Positions 15,379 to 23,645 of a DNA stretch of 34,842 nucleotides are shown in pieces. The DNA lies in contig CALOBA010000054.1 in assembly GCA_942491465.1 (NCBI GenBank), positions 1 to 34,842 of the forward strand. The letters are read 5' to 3'. Numbering within the stretch: the stretch's first letter is position 1; each line of letters starts with the position of its first letter. The notes below the pieces were generated by a model. The model searched no databases and was not told the origin of the DNA. It saw only the letters and a list, made by a program, of their open reading frames with translations. The stretch is from CALOBA01 sp942491465 (GTDB lineage Bacteria > Pseudomonadota > Gammaproteobacteria > Chromatiales > Chromatiaceae). The translations under genes and the position numbers were made by a program.

Positions 15379-15699
15379 GGTGGCTCATTGACGACTGTGG
15401 CTTGGCTGGCACAACGAAAGGTCTTGCAGGGATCACGCAAGTGCCTGGAAAGCCCGCGCGCTTCGGTATCTTTTCCTTCTCTGGCTTGAGACCTGGTACG
15501 TCGTTTCACCCTATTTTGTGCTGAACGCGCAAAATAGGGTGAAACGAGGTACTAGCCTCATTCATTCGACAGGGGTTATGAAAGTAATCGCTTTGCCTGC
15601 CGAAACCGCGCCAGCGTCCGGCCGTCGCCTGATGCACCCACAAAAACGATGGTCAAGACCGTGGAGCAACGGCCCATGACCTAATCCCCACTGACATCG
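15379..15699. other. Non-coding stretch with a strong hairpin
   Basis: No gene seen. It contains the perfect inverted repeat listed at 15503-15545. Confidence 0.4.
15503..15545. repeat. 16-bp perfect inverted repeat, 11-base loop
   Basis: GTTTCACCCTATTTTG (15503-15518) pairs with CAAAATAGGGTGAAAC (15530-15545). The flanks GGTACGTC and GAGGTAC extend the pairing imperfectly. There is no T-run after either arm, so it is not a typical intrinsic terminator. It may be a small mobile-element remnant. Confidence 0.8.
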
Positions 15700-16010
15700 A
15701 AGACACGCGACCCTCGTGGTCTGGAGATCGTCCTCAGCGGCCCGATCGGCCCCAAACGCCTGGCCGACGACACCCGCATCGTCGATGCCGACGACCGATA
15801 CCGCACCCTGACCCCGTCCATCGCGTTCTCCACCTTCAACGAAGTCCTGTTCTGCATCCTCGACCGTCGCGATCCCAGTCGACAGATCGACGCCGTCCTC
15901 TGCGAATACGATGATCGCGGCCTGCCGCTCGCCTGGCGCGTCTACCCCTGGACCCAGCCGCAAGACCTCGGCGAACGCCTCCAAGCCCGCGGCGCAACCG
16001 AACCTTTACC
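15700..16010 (+). pseudogene. GNAT acetyltransferase N-terminal fragment
   Basis: In one plus-strand frame the text LEIVLSGPIG, then FNEVLFCILDRRDPSRQIDA, then GLPLAWRVYPWTQPQDLGER and LQARGATEP resembles the N-terminal half of a group of GNAT proteins that have N-x-VL, LDP, GLPLxWxVGPxTxPxDLGERLxARG. No start codon with a ribosome-binding site is seen, and family resemblance stops at about 16010 without the acetyl-CoA-binding half. It is a fragment, unrelated in sequence to the intact GNAT at 18509. Confidence 0.5.
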
Positions 16011-16125
16011 CTTCTTGGCATCTCTAATCTTGGCGCCAGTTTCAAATCGCAAACTTCCGCGGTTATTGCTTGCGGGGCTCCTCCGGCGTTGGAATGCGCA
16101 TTGCCTGAAAGCCTGTGAAGTGCTG

Positions 16126-16279
16126 AGTGCTGCTCGATGAAGCTGACCAGGCCCATCAGCCGCAGCGAGTCCATGTGGCCGTGTTCGATGAGGTCCTAGG
16201 CGTCGTCGAATTCCGCCGGCGCCTCGCCGTCGAAGCATTCGGCGACGATCTGGCCGCGCAGGGTCTCTTGGATGGTCAT
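16126..16279 (-). pseudogene. broken duplicate of the acyl carrier protein gene
   Basis: The sequence matches the 5' part of the intact ACP gene at 27958-28221 with few mismatches. Codon 28, TAC (Tyr) in the intact copy, is TAG here (16198-16196), and similarity stops at 16126, about 50 codons in, after the carrier serine motif GHMDSLRL. The ATG still overlaps the stop of the P-type ATPase gene (ATGA). The copy cannot encode a working carrier. Confidence 0.88.
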
Positions 16280-16766
16280 GGGGTCTCCGTGGGTGGTCGG
16301 GCGGCGCGCTCGGCGGCGTCGCCGATGCGTTGCGTCGCTGAGGATGGGGCCTGGTCGATCTCGCCGTCGGCCGGCGGCGCCTTGCCGCCCTGGTGGCGGG
16401 CCAGCGGCAGGATGCTGTTGGCGAGTCCGGCCAGGGTGCCGGTGTAGAACAGGGCCATGCTCACCGGCAGCGTGAAATGCAGCAGGTAGATACCGGCGAT
16501 GTTGATCACGCCGGGGACGATGCTCAGCGCCATGTTGCCGCGCATGGTGCCCTCGAGTTCGTCGCAGGTCTGAAACAGCGTGCGCATGGGCGCCAGGGTG
16601 CCGTCCATGAAGATCACCTGGGCGGTGTCGGTGGCGGCGCTGGAGGCGCCCTTGAGCGAGATGGACACCTGGGCGGACTTGAGCGCGACGGCGTCGTTGA
16701 TGCCGTCGCCGACGAAGCAGACGAAGCGGCCTTCGTCGCGCAGCCGGCGGATGTGGTCGGCCTTGT
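16126..16766. repeat. long direct duplication, copy 1 (partner 28068-28723)
   Basis: The ACP 5' part and the ATPase 3' part are repeated in the same orientation at 28068-28723. I count around twenty mismatches plus a 15-bp length difference near 16288. Matching ends sharply at both sides. Confidence 0.92.
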
Positions 16767-18420
16767 GCTCGGGCAGGGTGTCGGCAAAGTATTGGTCGAC
16801 GCCCAGCCGGCCGGCGACCTGACGAGTGGGGGCCTCGTGGTCGCCGGAGACGATGCAGGTCTGGATGCCGCGGCCGTGCAGCCAATCGATCAGCGCCCCG
16901 GCCTCGGGGCGGATGGTTGGGGCCAGCTCCAGCATGCCGGCGACGGCGTCGTCGACGCCGATGCAGACCAGCGAGTGCCCAAGCTCGCGGGCGCCCTCCT
17001 CCACCGCCTCCGCGCCCGCTGGCGGCTTGAGCCCTTCGCGGCGCATGAAGCGCAGGCTGCCGACGCGCACCAGGCGGCCTTCGATCCGAACGCGGATACC
17101 GAAGCCGACCTGGTAGGTCGCGGCGTCGGGCACCGACGGCTCAAGGCCGCGCGCCTGGGCCTGCGCCAGGATGGCCCGCGCCACCGGGTGGGTCTGGCGG
17201 TGCTCGGCACCGGCGGCGAGGCGCAACAGGGCGTCCTCGTCCAGGGCGCCGAAGCGATGCACCCGGCACAACGTCGGCTCCTCCAGCGTCAGCGTGCCGG
17301 TCTTGTCAAAGACGACGGTGTCGACCTGCCCCAGGGCCTCGAGCACGCGCCCGTCCTTGATCAGGATGCCGCGCCGGGACAGGACTTGGAGGTAATTCAG
17401 CAGGCTGATGGGCGCCAGCGCGATCATCCGGTAGCCGAGCCCGGACCAGAGCACGCCCAGACCGGCGGCCGGTCCCAGGATCGGCATCGTCGCCAGGCCC
17501 GCCGCCAGCTCCAGCGGCACCAGCCGATCGGCGATGCGCCGCCCGCGCAGCACCAGCTCGTCGGTATAGCCCTGCGTATTCTCCAGCAGCCGGCCGATGC
17601 CGGCGGCGACGGTGGCCTCGCCGGCGGTCTCCACCCGCACCGCCAGGCGCCCGGCCAACACCAGGGTGGCAGCAAGCACGGGCTCCCCAGGGCCGCGGTC
17701 CACCGGCTGGCTCTCGCCGGTGAGCAGGTGCTGATCGACGCTGGCGGCGCCTTCCGCCACGGTGCCGTCCACCGGGATGACCTCCCCGGCATGGACCACC
17801 ACGAGGTCGCCGGGCTTGAGGCGCTCAAAGGCGACTTGGGTCTCCACGCCGTTGTGCGCCACCCAAACCGTCGCCGGATGGCCTGAGAAGGCGTCCGTCA
17901 GCCGCCGGTGGGAGCCCGACTCCGCGCGCAGGATCAGCTTCGAGACCAGGCCCGCGCCGAAGGCGCCGATGGCGGCCGGGATCAGATAGCCGGTGAGCAG
18001 CATACCCACGACCACCAGCAGCGACGCCGTGTGCGCCGTGATCACCCGGCCGCGGCGCAGGTCCGCTCCAATCACGCCGAAAAGCTCCCGGGCGATCAGC
18101 AGCACGGCCGCGCTGCCGGCGAGGTAGAACAGCGGCGAGACCGGCGCCAGCAAGCCCAGGCCGATGGCGCCAGCGGCGAGGCCGGTGCTGGTGGGCCCGG
18201 TGTTGGCACGGTCGCCTGGCTCAGCGGGTCCGGCGGGGTCCAGGCCCTGCTGGAGCCGCGCGCGGTCGTCACCCCGCAACGCCGCGCCCAGCTCCCGCGC
18301 CAGGCTCAGCGGCGCGAAGCTGCGGCGGGCCGGTCGGGGCGCCAGCGTATCCTCGGCGGCACTGCTCGTGGCGATGACAAGCTGGCGAGCGCGCCGGCGT
18401 CTTGAGTTGGCTCGGAGCAT
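16276..18420 (-). CDS. P1-type ATPase without the CPC motif
   Basis: 714 residues from the ATG at 18420; a GTG at 18552 would add 44 basic residues and overlap the GNAT gene by 44 bp. P-type ATPase motifs are present: TGES (actuator, about 234), DKTGT with the phosphorylated Asp at about 372, HP in HRQTHPVARAI (about 411, typical of P1B pumps) and GDGIND. The membrane motif that normally reads CPC, before GILIKDG, reads APISLLN (about 336), and there is no N-terminal metal-binding domain. The transported substrate is therefore not predictable and may not be a soft metal ion. Its stop overlaps the start of the carrier-protein copy (ATGA), which ties it to the biosynthetic block. It may export or condition the product. 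Confidence 0.85.
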   Translation of the reverse strand: MLRANSRRRRARQLVIATSSAAEDTLAPRPARRSFAPLSLARELGAALRGDDRARLQQGLDPAGPAEPGDRANTGPTSTGLAAGAIGLGLLAPVSPLFYLAGSAAVLLIARELFGVIGADLRRGRVITAHTASLLVVVGMLLTGYLIPAAIGAFGAGLVSKLILRAESGSHRRLTDAFSGHPATVWVAHNGVETQVAFERLKPGDLVVVHAGEVIPVDGTVAEGAASVDQHLLTGESQPVDRGPGEPVLAATLVLAGRLAVRVETAGEATVAAGIGRLLENTQGYTDELVLRGRRIADRLVPLELAAGLATMPILGPAAGLGVLWSGLGYRMIALAPISLLNYLQVLSRRGILIKDGRVLEALGQVDTVVFDKTGTLTLEEPTLCRVHRFGALDEDALLRLAAGAEHRQTHPVARAILAQAQARGLEPSVPDAATYQVGFGIRVRIEGRLVRVGSLRFMRREGLKPPAGAEAVEEGARELGHSLVCIGVDDAVAGMLELAPTIRPEAGALIDWLHGRGIQTCIVSGDHEAPTRQVAGRLGVDQYFADTLPEHKADHIRRLRDEGRFVCFVGDGINDAVALKSAQVSISLKGASSAATDTAQVIFMDGTLAPMRTLFQTCDELEGTMRGNMALSIVPGVINIAGIYLLHFTLPVSMALFYTGTLAGLANSILPLARHQGGKAPPADGEIDQAPSSATQRIGDAAERAARPPTETP

Positions 18421-18508
18421 CGTCGGAGTCAGAGGTCGGTTTGGGCGGCCCCGGGTGAGGTGCCAGTACAAGCGACGACGCTGCCGTGCCGATAACCCGG
18501 GGATGGCG

Positions 18509-19108
18509 TCACGAAGCGGCGGCGGACGGCGGCTGACGCGCTGCCCACGCACTGCGGGTCATCTCCACCCACAGCATGTCCGCGAGGCTGCCGTCGGGCA
18601 TGGGCCAAGCCGCGGGCAGGCGCTCGCGAACCCAAAAGCCGAGCCGGCGGCCGAGGTTGATCGCGGCATGGTTGTCGCTCAGCTGCGCCGCCCACAGCCG
18701 TTCGGCACCCAAGCGTCCGAAGGCGTAGTCCACCGCCGCCGTGATTGCAGGTCGGCCATAGCCGCGCCGTCGCTCCGCCGGATCGACAATCGTAACGCCG
18801 ATCTCGTAGGAGCCGAGCGCCGGGTTGCCGCCCTTGAACGCCACATAACCGATGGGCATCGGCCGCGACGGCACGTGGATGCCCAGCAGAACGGGCGGGG
18901 TCGGCTTGGACTCCGGCAGCACATGGAGCGAGATGGCCTCGACGAAGGCCGCCACCTGCGCGGGGTCGTCGGCATCGAAGGGGCGGCTCCAGCACATGCT
19001 CTCCAGCAGCGCCGGATCCGTCGCCTGGCGGATGAGCTGGCGCAGGCCCACGTCGTCCAGCGCCGCCAGGGTGGTTGCTTCGGGTCCGCGATTGCGTCGA
19101 TGGGGCAT
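18509..19108 (-). CDS. GNAT-family N-acetyltransferase
   Basis: 199 residues from the ATG at 19108 (an in-frame GTG lies at 19117). It is of the RimJ/RimL (Acetyltransf_3) type: SYEIGVTIVDPAERRRGYGR carries the acetyl-CoA-binding R/Q-x-x-G-x-G/A motif (RRRGYGR), followed by AITAAVDYAFGRLGAERLWA and DNHAAINLGRRLGFWVRER, the usual N-x-x-x-x-x-L-x-x-x-LGF ending. It transfers an acetyl group from acetyl-CoA to an amino group, either in the product pathway or as self-protection. The acceptor cannot be read from the sequence. It lies about 100 bp after the methyltransferase gene in block A. Confidence 0.85.
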   Translation of the reverse strand: MPHRRNRGPEATTLAALDDVGLRQLIRQATDPALLESMCWSRPFDADDPAQVAAFVEAISLHVLPESKPTPPVLLGIHVPSRPMPIGYVAFKGGNPALGSYEIGVTIVDPAERRRGYGRPAITAAVDYAFGRLGAERLWAAQLSDNHAAINLGRRLGFWVRERLPAAWPMPDGSLADMLWVEMTRSAWAARQPPSAAAS

Positions 19109-19210
19109 GGTGGTCACCGGACAGCGGTCTATGCGGGGGCGGGGTCGGGGTCGGGGTCGTGATCGGCGTGGAGATCGGCGTCGGCGTCGCTCGGTGCAGT
19201 GGCCGCGGCG

Positions 19211-20527
19211 TCAGCGCATGACACGCAGCACCCCGTTCCAGGTCTTGGACGCGTTGTAGCCGAACAGGTCCTGGTACCAGGTGTCGATGCGGCAGCGGTC
19301 GTCGTGCTCGATGAGCCAGGTGCGCAGGTCCTTGATCTTCCGGCGTACCTGATCGAGCACCTGCTGGTCCGGCCAATCGCTCCAGACATCCAGCACGTCG
19401 GTGTTGGTGTCCTCGACGATCAGGTAGTCGCCGCGGCGTAGACCATGCCGGTCCAGATGATCGAGCACCGCTGGCAGATCGAGGTGATGCGCGTCTTCGA
19501 TCACGAGCCAGGGATGCGGTAACTCGGCCAGCAGCGCCGTGGGCAGCAGGTCGGCCAAGCGGTTGCAGTCGCCGGTGAGGCAGCGCACGGCGGGGTGGTT
19601 GCGTACGGCGGGGTCGACGATGCCCGGATCGCGCTCGATGGTGAGCACCGGCGCCTTGTCGCCTTGGCCGACGACCCCGTTCAGCGCCAGCAGGTCCGCA
19701 TACCAGAGCGCGGCGCCGCCGCGGCCGGTGCCGAGCTCGATGACGGTGCGGATCTGCTGCTCCGCAATCAGCTGCGGCAGCATGGCCAGCTCGAACGGCC
19801 CCTTGTCCATGGTCACGCCGCGCCAGCGCACGTCGGCCCAGCGCTCGGTGGTGGGCCGGGCGGCGGCGGCGGGGATGTCGCTGCACGCCTCGCGGACCGT
19901 GATCGGCACCCAGCGGGGCTCGCCGCCGGCGGCCTGCCAGGCGATGACATAGAGCGGCTGGTCGCCGTAGACGCGGGATTCCAGCCCGTCCAGGACCTCG
20001 CCGTCCAGGCCCGCCAGGGTGGTCGTAAGCGCCGCGACCACGGCTTCGCGGGCGGTGAACACCAGCACCCCGCCCGGGGCCAGATGGCCGGCGAGGCGGC
20101 ACAGCTCGGCGCTCCCGCAGTGACCGGCCGCGAAGATGCCGGTGGCGACGATGCCAGCAAAGCGCTCGTCGGCGCCGAGCACGCCGGGGTCGGCGATGGC
20201 GCCGACGCGGGTCTCGCGGTAGACACCACGGGCCGCGGCCTGCGCCAGCATGCCGGGCGAGATGTCCAGTGCAATCAGGTGCCGGAAGCCGGCGGCGGCC
20301 AAGCCAAGGCCGGCCAGGCCGGTGCCAGCGCCGGCGTCGAGCACCGGAGCGTCGCGGCTGCCCAGCAGCCGGCCGAGCAGACCGACCGCCCATTGCGGAA
20401 TGCCGTCCCATTCCGAGGCGACGTCGCCGTCGTAGCGCGCGGCCCAGTCGTCGTAGCGCCTGGTCAGCTCGGCCCGATCCGGGGCGGTGCAGATCCAGTC
20501 GAGCCAGTCGGGGGCGGTGTCGCTCAT
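19211..20527 (-). CDS. two-domain methyltransferase: class I SAM domain plus CmcI-like domain
   Basis: 438 residues. The N-terminal half (about 1-200) is a class I SAM-dependent methyltransferase with motif I VLDAGAGTGLAG (62-73) and FRHLIALDIS. The C-terminal half (about 225-438) resembles the cephalosporin hydroxylase/CmcI family: GVTMDKGPFELAMLPQL, VIELGTGRGGAALWYADLL (262-280), VLTIERDP, then HPWLVIEDAHH and GDYLIVEDTN. CmcI-like proteins have a SAM-type fold and work in antibiotic pathways. Fusion of the two gives either two methylations or one catalytic and one helper domain. Its start overlaps the stop of the DUF3326 gene (ATGA). Confidence 0.82.
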   Translation of the reverse strand: MSDTAPDWLDWICTAPDRAELTRRYDDWAARYDGDVASEWDGIPQWAVGLLGRLLGSRDAPVLDAGAGTGLAGLGLAAAGFRHLIALDISPGMLAQAAARGVYRETRVGAIADPGVLGADERFAGIVATGIFAAGHCGSAELCRLAGHLAPGGVLVFTAREAVVAALTTTLAGLDGEVLDGLESRVYGDQPLYVIAWQAAGGEPRWVPITVREACSDIPAAAARPTTERWADVRWRGVTMDKGPFELAMLPQLIAEQQIRTVIELGTGRGGAALWYADLLALNGVVGQGDKAPVLTIERDPGIVDPAVRNHPAVRCLTGDCNRLADLLPTALLAELPHPWLVIEDAHHLDLPAVLDHLDRHGLRRGDYLIVEDTNTDVLDVWSDWPDQQVLDQVRRKIKDLRTWLIEHDDRCRIDTWYQDLFGYNASKTWNGVLRVMR

Positions 20528-21975
20528 GCCGCCTTTTCCGTCGGCTCGGTGCGGTGCAGCAGCACCGGCTCGACGCCGCGGATGGGCCGCATCAGCGCGG
20601 TGGGCGCGATGCCGTCGCGCAGGGCTAGCAGCAGCCCAGCGGCCTCCATGTAGCTGGCGACGGTGTAGATGGGCCGCGTCGGGCCGGGCAGGTCGGCGTC
20701 GAGCCCGAGCCGCGCCGGGGTCAGGCCGGCGCTGGTGTGGTTGCCGCGCACCAGGATCACCGGGATGCGCCGGTCGAGCGCGACGAAGAAGGGGATGTTG
20801 CCCACGGCGGTCTCGGGCATCACCACCGCGCGCACCTGATCGGCGCTGAGGCGTTGCTCGCCGCCCTGGTGCGGTGCCTGTTCCGGCATTGACGCCGGGA
20901 TCAGCGCAGGCGCGCGCGACAGCCCGCGCACCATGGAGCAGAGGAAGGCGCTGGAGATCAGCTCGGCGCCATCGCGCGGGTCGCCGAGGGTGCCGAAGCA
21001 GGTGTGCTCGGCCTCCAGCAACAGCGGCGAGTGGGCCGCGGTGACCGGGAAATAGCTGGTGGCGGTATGGGTGAGGATGGCCTCGGCGGAGCCCCAGGGG
21101 TTCGGGATCGGCTCGCCATTGTAGTAGGCCTCGCGCACCGGCTGCGGCACGTCGATGGACGAGACCACGCCGACGGAGCGGGCGCCCGCGGCCTGCACAT
21201 GCTCCAGGGCGTCGAGCAGCGCGCCCAGGTCGCCGTAGGCGCCGGTGGCATGGCCGTGCTCGGCATAACGGCTCTCGGTGCGGATGCGGCCGGTGAAGAC
21301 CACCGGGTCGACCTCGATGCCGGCCACCGTGCGCATGGCGTTGACGGCGTTGAGCACGTTGCGCCCGAAGGCCGCCTGCACCGGCTCCTCCACCACCAGG
21401 CCCACGCGCCGATGCCCGCCGACGCCCAGATCCAGCTGGCCGAGCAAGAAGCGGCAGAGCAGGTTGCCCTCCAGGTAGCCGACGTTGTCGGCGGCGAAGT
21501 AGAGGTCGGAGGCGGTGACGGCGTTGGGGTTGGTGATCAAATGGTCGCAGGTGGCGGCCAGCAGGTTGGTGGCCGGCGTGGCATCGCCGGCGAAGCCGCC
21601 GATCTCGGCGCGGATGCCGGTGGGCAGCAGGCTAACGACGACGTTGGGGGCGCCGCTGGGCCGACCCATGGTTGTGCGGGCGAGCGGATCGGCCCGCGGC
21701 CCTTGCTCGGCGAGCAGCGACGGCCAGGCCGCATCGCGCACGGTCTCGACCAGCGCGACATCAAACACCAGCTCCTCGCCATCGGCATCGATGCAGATCA
21801 AGCGCACCGGCTCGGCATCGCCGAGGGCGGCGCGCAGGCGCGGGGCCAGGTGCCGCCAGCTGCGCTCGGCGGGCGGGCATTGAAGCTTGACGGTGCGGGT
21901 CTCGACGGCGACGGGCGGGCCTGCCTGTCGGTGCACGGCTCGGCCTGGGATCGCGTGGCTGGTCGGGTTTGTCAT
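20524..21975 (-). CDS. DUF3326-family protein
   Basis: 483 residues from the ATG at 21975 (the frame is open to 22053). The central signature VVSLLPTGIRAEIGGFAGDA, then ATPATNLLAATCDHLITNPN and ASDLYFAADNVGYLEGNLL, is what I know as DUF3326, a family best known from cyanobacteria and without an assigned reaction. Conserved acidic and Gly-rich blocks plus IPFFVALDRRIPVILVRGN near the C-terminus suggest an enzyme. It lies between the amine oxidase (87 bp upstream) and the double methyltransferase (4-bp overlap), so it is probably a pathway enzyme. The substrate is unknown. Confidence 0.72.
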   Translation of the reverse strand: MTNPTSHAIPGRAVHRQAGPPVAVETRTVKLQCPPAERSWRHLAPRLRAALGDAEPVRLICIDADGEELVFDVALVETVRDAAWPSLLAEQGPRADPLARTTMGRPSGAPNVVVSLLPTGIRAEIGGFAGDATPATNLLAATCDHLITNPNAVTASDLYFAADNVGYLEGNLLCRFLLGQLDLGVGGHRRVGLVVEEPVQAAFGRNVLNAVNAMRTVAGIEVDPVVFTGRIRTESRYAEHGHATGAYGDLGALLDALEHVQAAGARSVGVVSSIDVPQPVREAYYNGEPIPNPWGSAEAILTHTATSYFPVTAAHSPLLLEAEHTCFGTLGDPRDGAELISSAFLCSMVRGLSRAPALIPASMPEQAPHQGGEQRLSADQVRAVVMPETAVGNIPFFVALDRRIPVILVRGNHTSAGLTPARLGLDADLPGPTRPIYTVASYMEAAGLLLALRDGIAPTALMRPIRGVEPVLLHRTEPTEKAA

Positions 21976-22061
21976 GGGCGGATGGTCCTGATGGCTTCGA
22001 ATGGGGCGGGGTGGATTGTAGGGGGAATCAGTGTCTGGGGCCGGGTGGCGCACCCTGTGGC

Positions 22062-23645
22062 TTAGGGGTCGCGATCAAGGGACCGCGGTGCCTCGGCAAT
22101 CGCGGCCACGGCGTCGAGCGCGGTCTGTACCGCACCCTGCATCGATGCATGGGCAATGGCTAGGTGCTCGCCGGCGAAGAAGACCCGCGGGTTGGCCTCG
22201 GGCCAGGGTCGGGCTAGGTGCGGCTGCATCTGGTCGCGCTCACCGGGCGGAAAGAAGGCGTAGGCGCCGAAGGCGATGTCGGCGGCGTCGGCGAGGGCGG
22301 CGCGGGGGTCCCAGCACAGATGCGCCAGCGCCTCAATGTCGTCGCCGATGCCCGGATGTAGCCGTTCCAGGTCGCGCAGCACGGCGGTATCGCGGTCGCT
22401 CGCGGGCAGATCGGCAAAGGCCGTAGCGGTCTGCTCCCAGCGATAGCCAGCGACGAAGGCCGCCGGCGTCTCGGACAGCCGCGGATCGCGGATGCACCAG
22501 GCCGGCTCGCCAGGCCCGCCGGGGCGCGCATTGTCGCCGGGATACCAGCACTGCTGGATGGAGAGGTCGGTGCGGCTGGCACCGCCGGCGATGCCGTCGT
22601 CCAGCTCCCAGCGCCGGCGTCGGGCCAGCGCGACGCTGCGCGCGGACGGGCTGTAGGGCAGCCGCTCCAGCGCCGCGGCCTGGGCGGTCGGTGCAGGCGG
22701 GTCGAGCGCCAGGGCGGCGACGGCAGGAGCCGGCGCGGCGACCACGGCATAGTCGAAGCGCAGGTCCGCCGGTGCATCCGGGCGGGTGCCGGCGAGTCGC
22801 AGCGTCAGGCCGTCCGCTCGGCGCTGGATGCCGGCCACCGGGCAGCCGGTCAGCACCGGTCCGCGCAGCCGCGCCGCCAGCGCTCGGGGCAGCCCGTCCA
22901 TGCCGTCGACCAGGGTCAGGAACGGGCCCTCGCCCCAGTTCAGGGTATCGATGAGTCCGGCCAGGGCGGATACCCTGCGGTAGTGGTGCATGCCGGTGGC
23001 ATGGCCGACGATGGCGAAGTCGTGCGGGTCGAGCCGCCGCTCAAACAGCTCGGTGAACGCCAGCCGGTCGAGCGCTTGCAGCCGCTCCGGCAGCCGCGTG
23101 GCCGTGAACAGGGCTTGCAGGTCGTCGGCATCGAGGGCCGTCAGGGTCTGGGTGACGATGGCATCAAACAGTGCATCTGGGTCCGTACCGCTGGCGGCAG
23201 CGTTGCCGGTCCAGAGGTCAGAGGGCCGGTCCATGCGGCAACGTCGACCGCCGATGTGATAGAGGCCGGCGGGGTTGTCGCTGGTGAACGGGAGCGTGGC
23301 GAGCCCGAGGGCATCGACGTAGTGGCGCACACAGCCGTGGTGGGCGCCGATGCGGGTGGCGCCCAGCTCGGCATGGTGCGCGGCATCGAAGCGGTGGGTG
23401 TGGATGCGCCCGCCGAGGCGCTCGGTGGCCTCGAACAGCACAATGTCATGGCCGATGCGCTCCAGCTCGTAGGCGGCGACCAGGCCGGCGATGCCGCCGC
23501 CGACGATGGCGACGCGCTTGCGCGAGCCCTGTCGGTCGCGCCCCTTCAGATCGCCTGGATGGGCGAACCAGTCGCTAAGCGGCACCCGCGGCGCCTGCAA
23601 CGGTTTCGGCCCGCCCTGCGCAATCGGAGATCTTGCGTTGCTCAT
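22062..23645 (-). CDS. flavin-dependent amine oxidase family protein
   Basis: 527 residues. After a 40-residue lead, the FAD-binding dinucleotide motif VAIVGGGIAGLVAAYELERI (about 45-64) is followed by FEATERLGGRIHTHRF (the GG doublet of amine oxidases). The C-terminus has RVFFAGEHLAIAHASMQGAV, the second FAD contact. This is the monoamine / L-amino-acid oxidase superfamily (including tryptophan oxidases of indole antibiotic pathways). It probably oxidises an amine or amino acid to the imine. The ATG overlaps the stop of the PLP enzyme gene by one base (TGATG), so the two are translated together and may act in sequence. Confidence 0.88.
   Translation of the reverse strand: MSNARSPIAQGGPKPLQAPRVPLSDWFAHPGDLKGRDRQGSRKRVAIVGGGIAGLVAAYELERIGHDIVLFEATERLGGRIHTHRFDAAHHAELGATRIGAHHGCVRHYVDALGLATLPFTSDNPAGLYHIGGRRCRMDRPSDLWTGNAAASGTDPDALFDAIVTQTLTALDADDLQALFTATRLPERLQALDRLAFTELFERRLDPHDFAIVGHATGMHHYRRVSALAGLIDTLNWGEGPFLTLVDGMDGLPRALAARLRGPVLTGCPVAGIQRRADGLTLRLAGTRPDAPADLRFDYAVVAAPAPAVAALALDPPAPTAQAAALERLPYSPSARSVALARRRRWELDDGIAGGASRTDLSIQQCWYPGDNARPGGPGEPAWCIRDPRLSETPAAFVAGYRWEQTATAFADLPASDRDTAVLRDLERLHPGIGDDIEALAHLCWDPRAALADAADIAFGAYAFFPPGERDQMQPHLARPWPEANPRVFFAGEHLAIAHASMQGAVQTALDAVAAIAEAPRSLDRDP

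Noticed and set aside
16276..18420. Copper or zinc exporter call for the P-type ATPase
   Set aside because: The CPC/SPC metal site and N-terminal metal-binding domains are absent, so no metal can be named.
18429..20411. 660-codon minus-strand frame
   Set aside because: It is a shifted frame over the methyltransferase and GNAT genes, with Arg/Pro/Ala-rich nonsense sequence.
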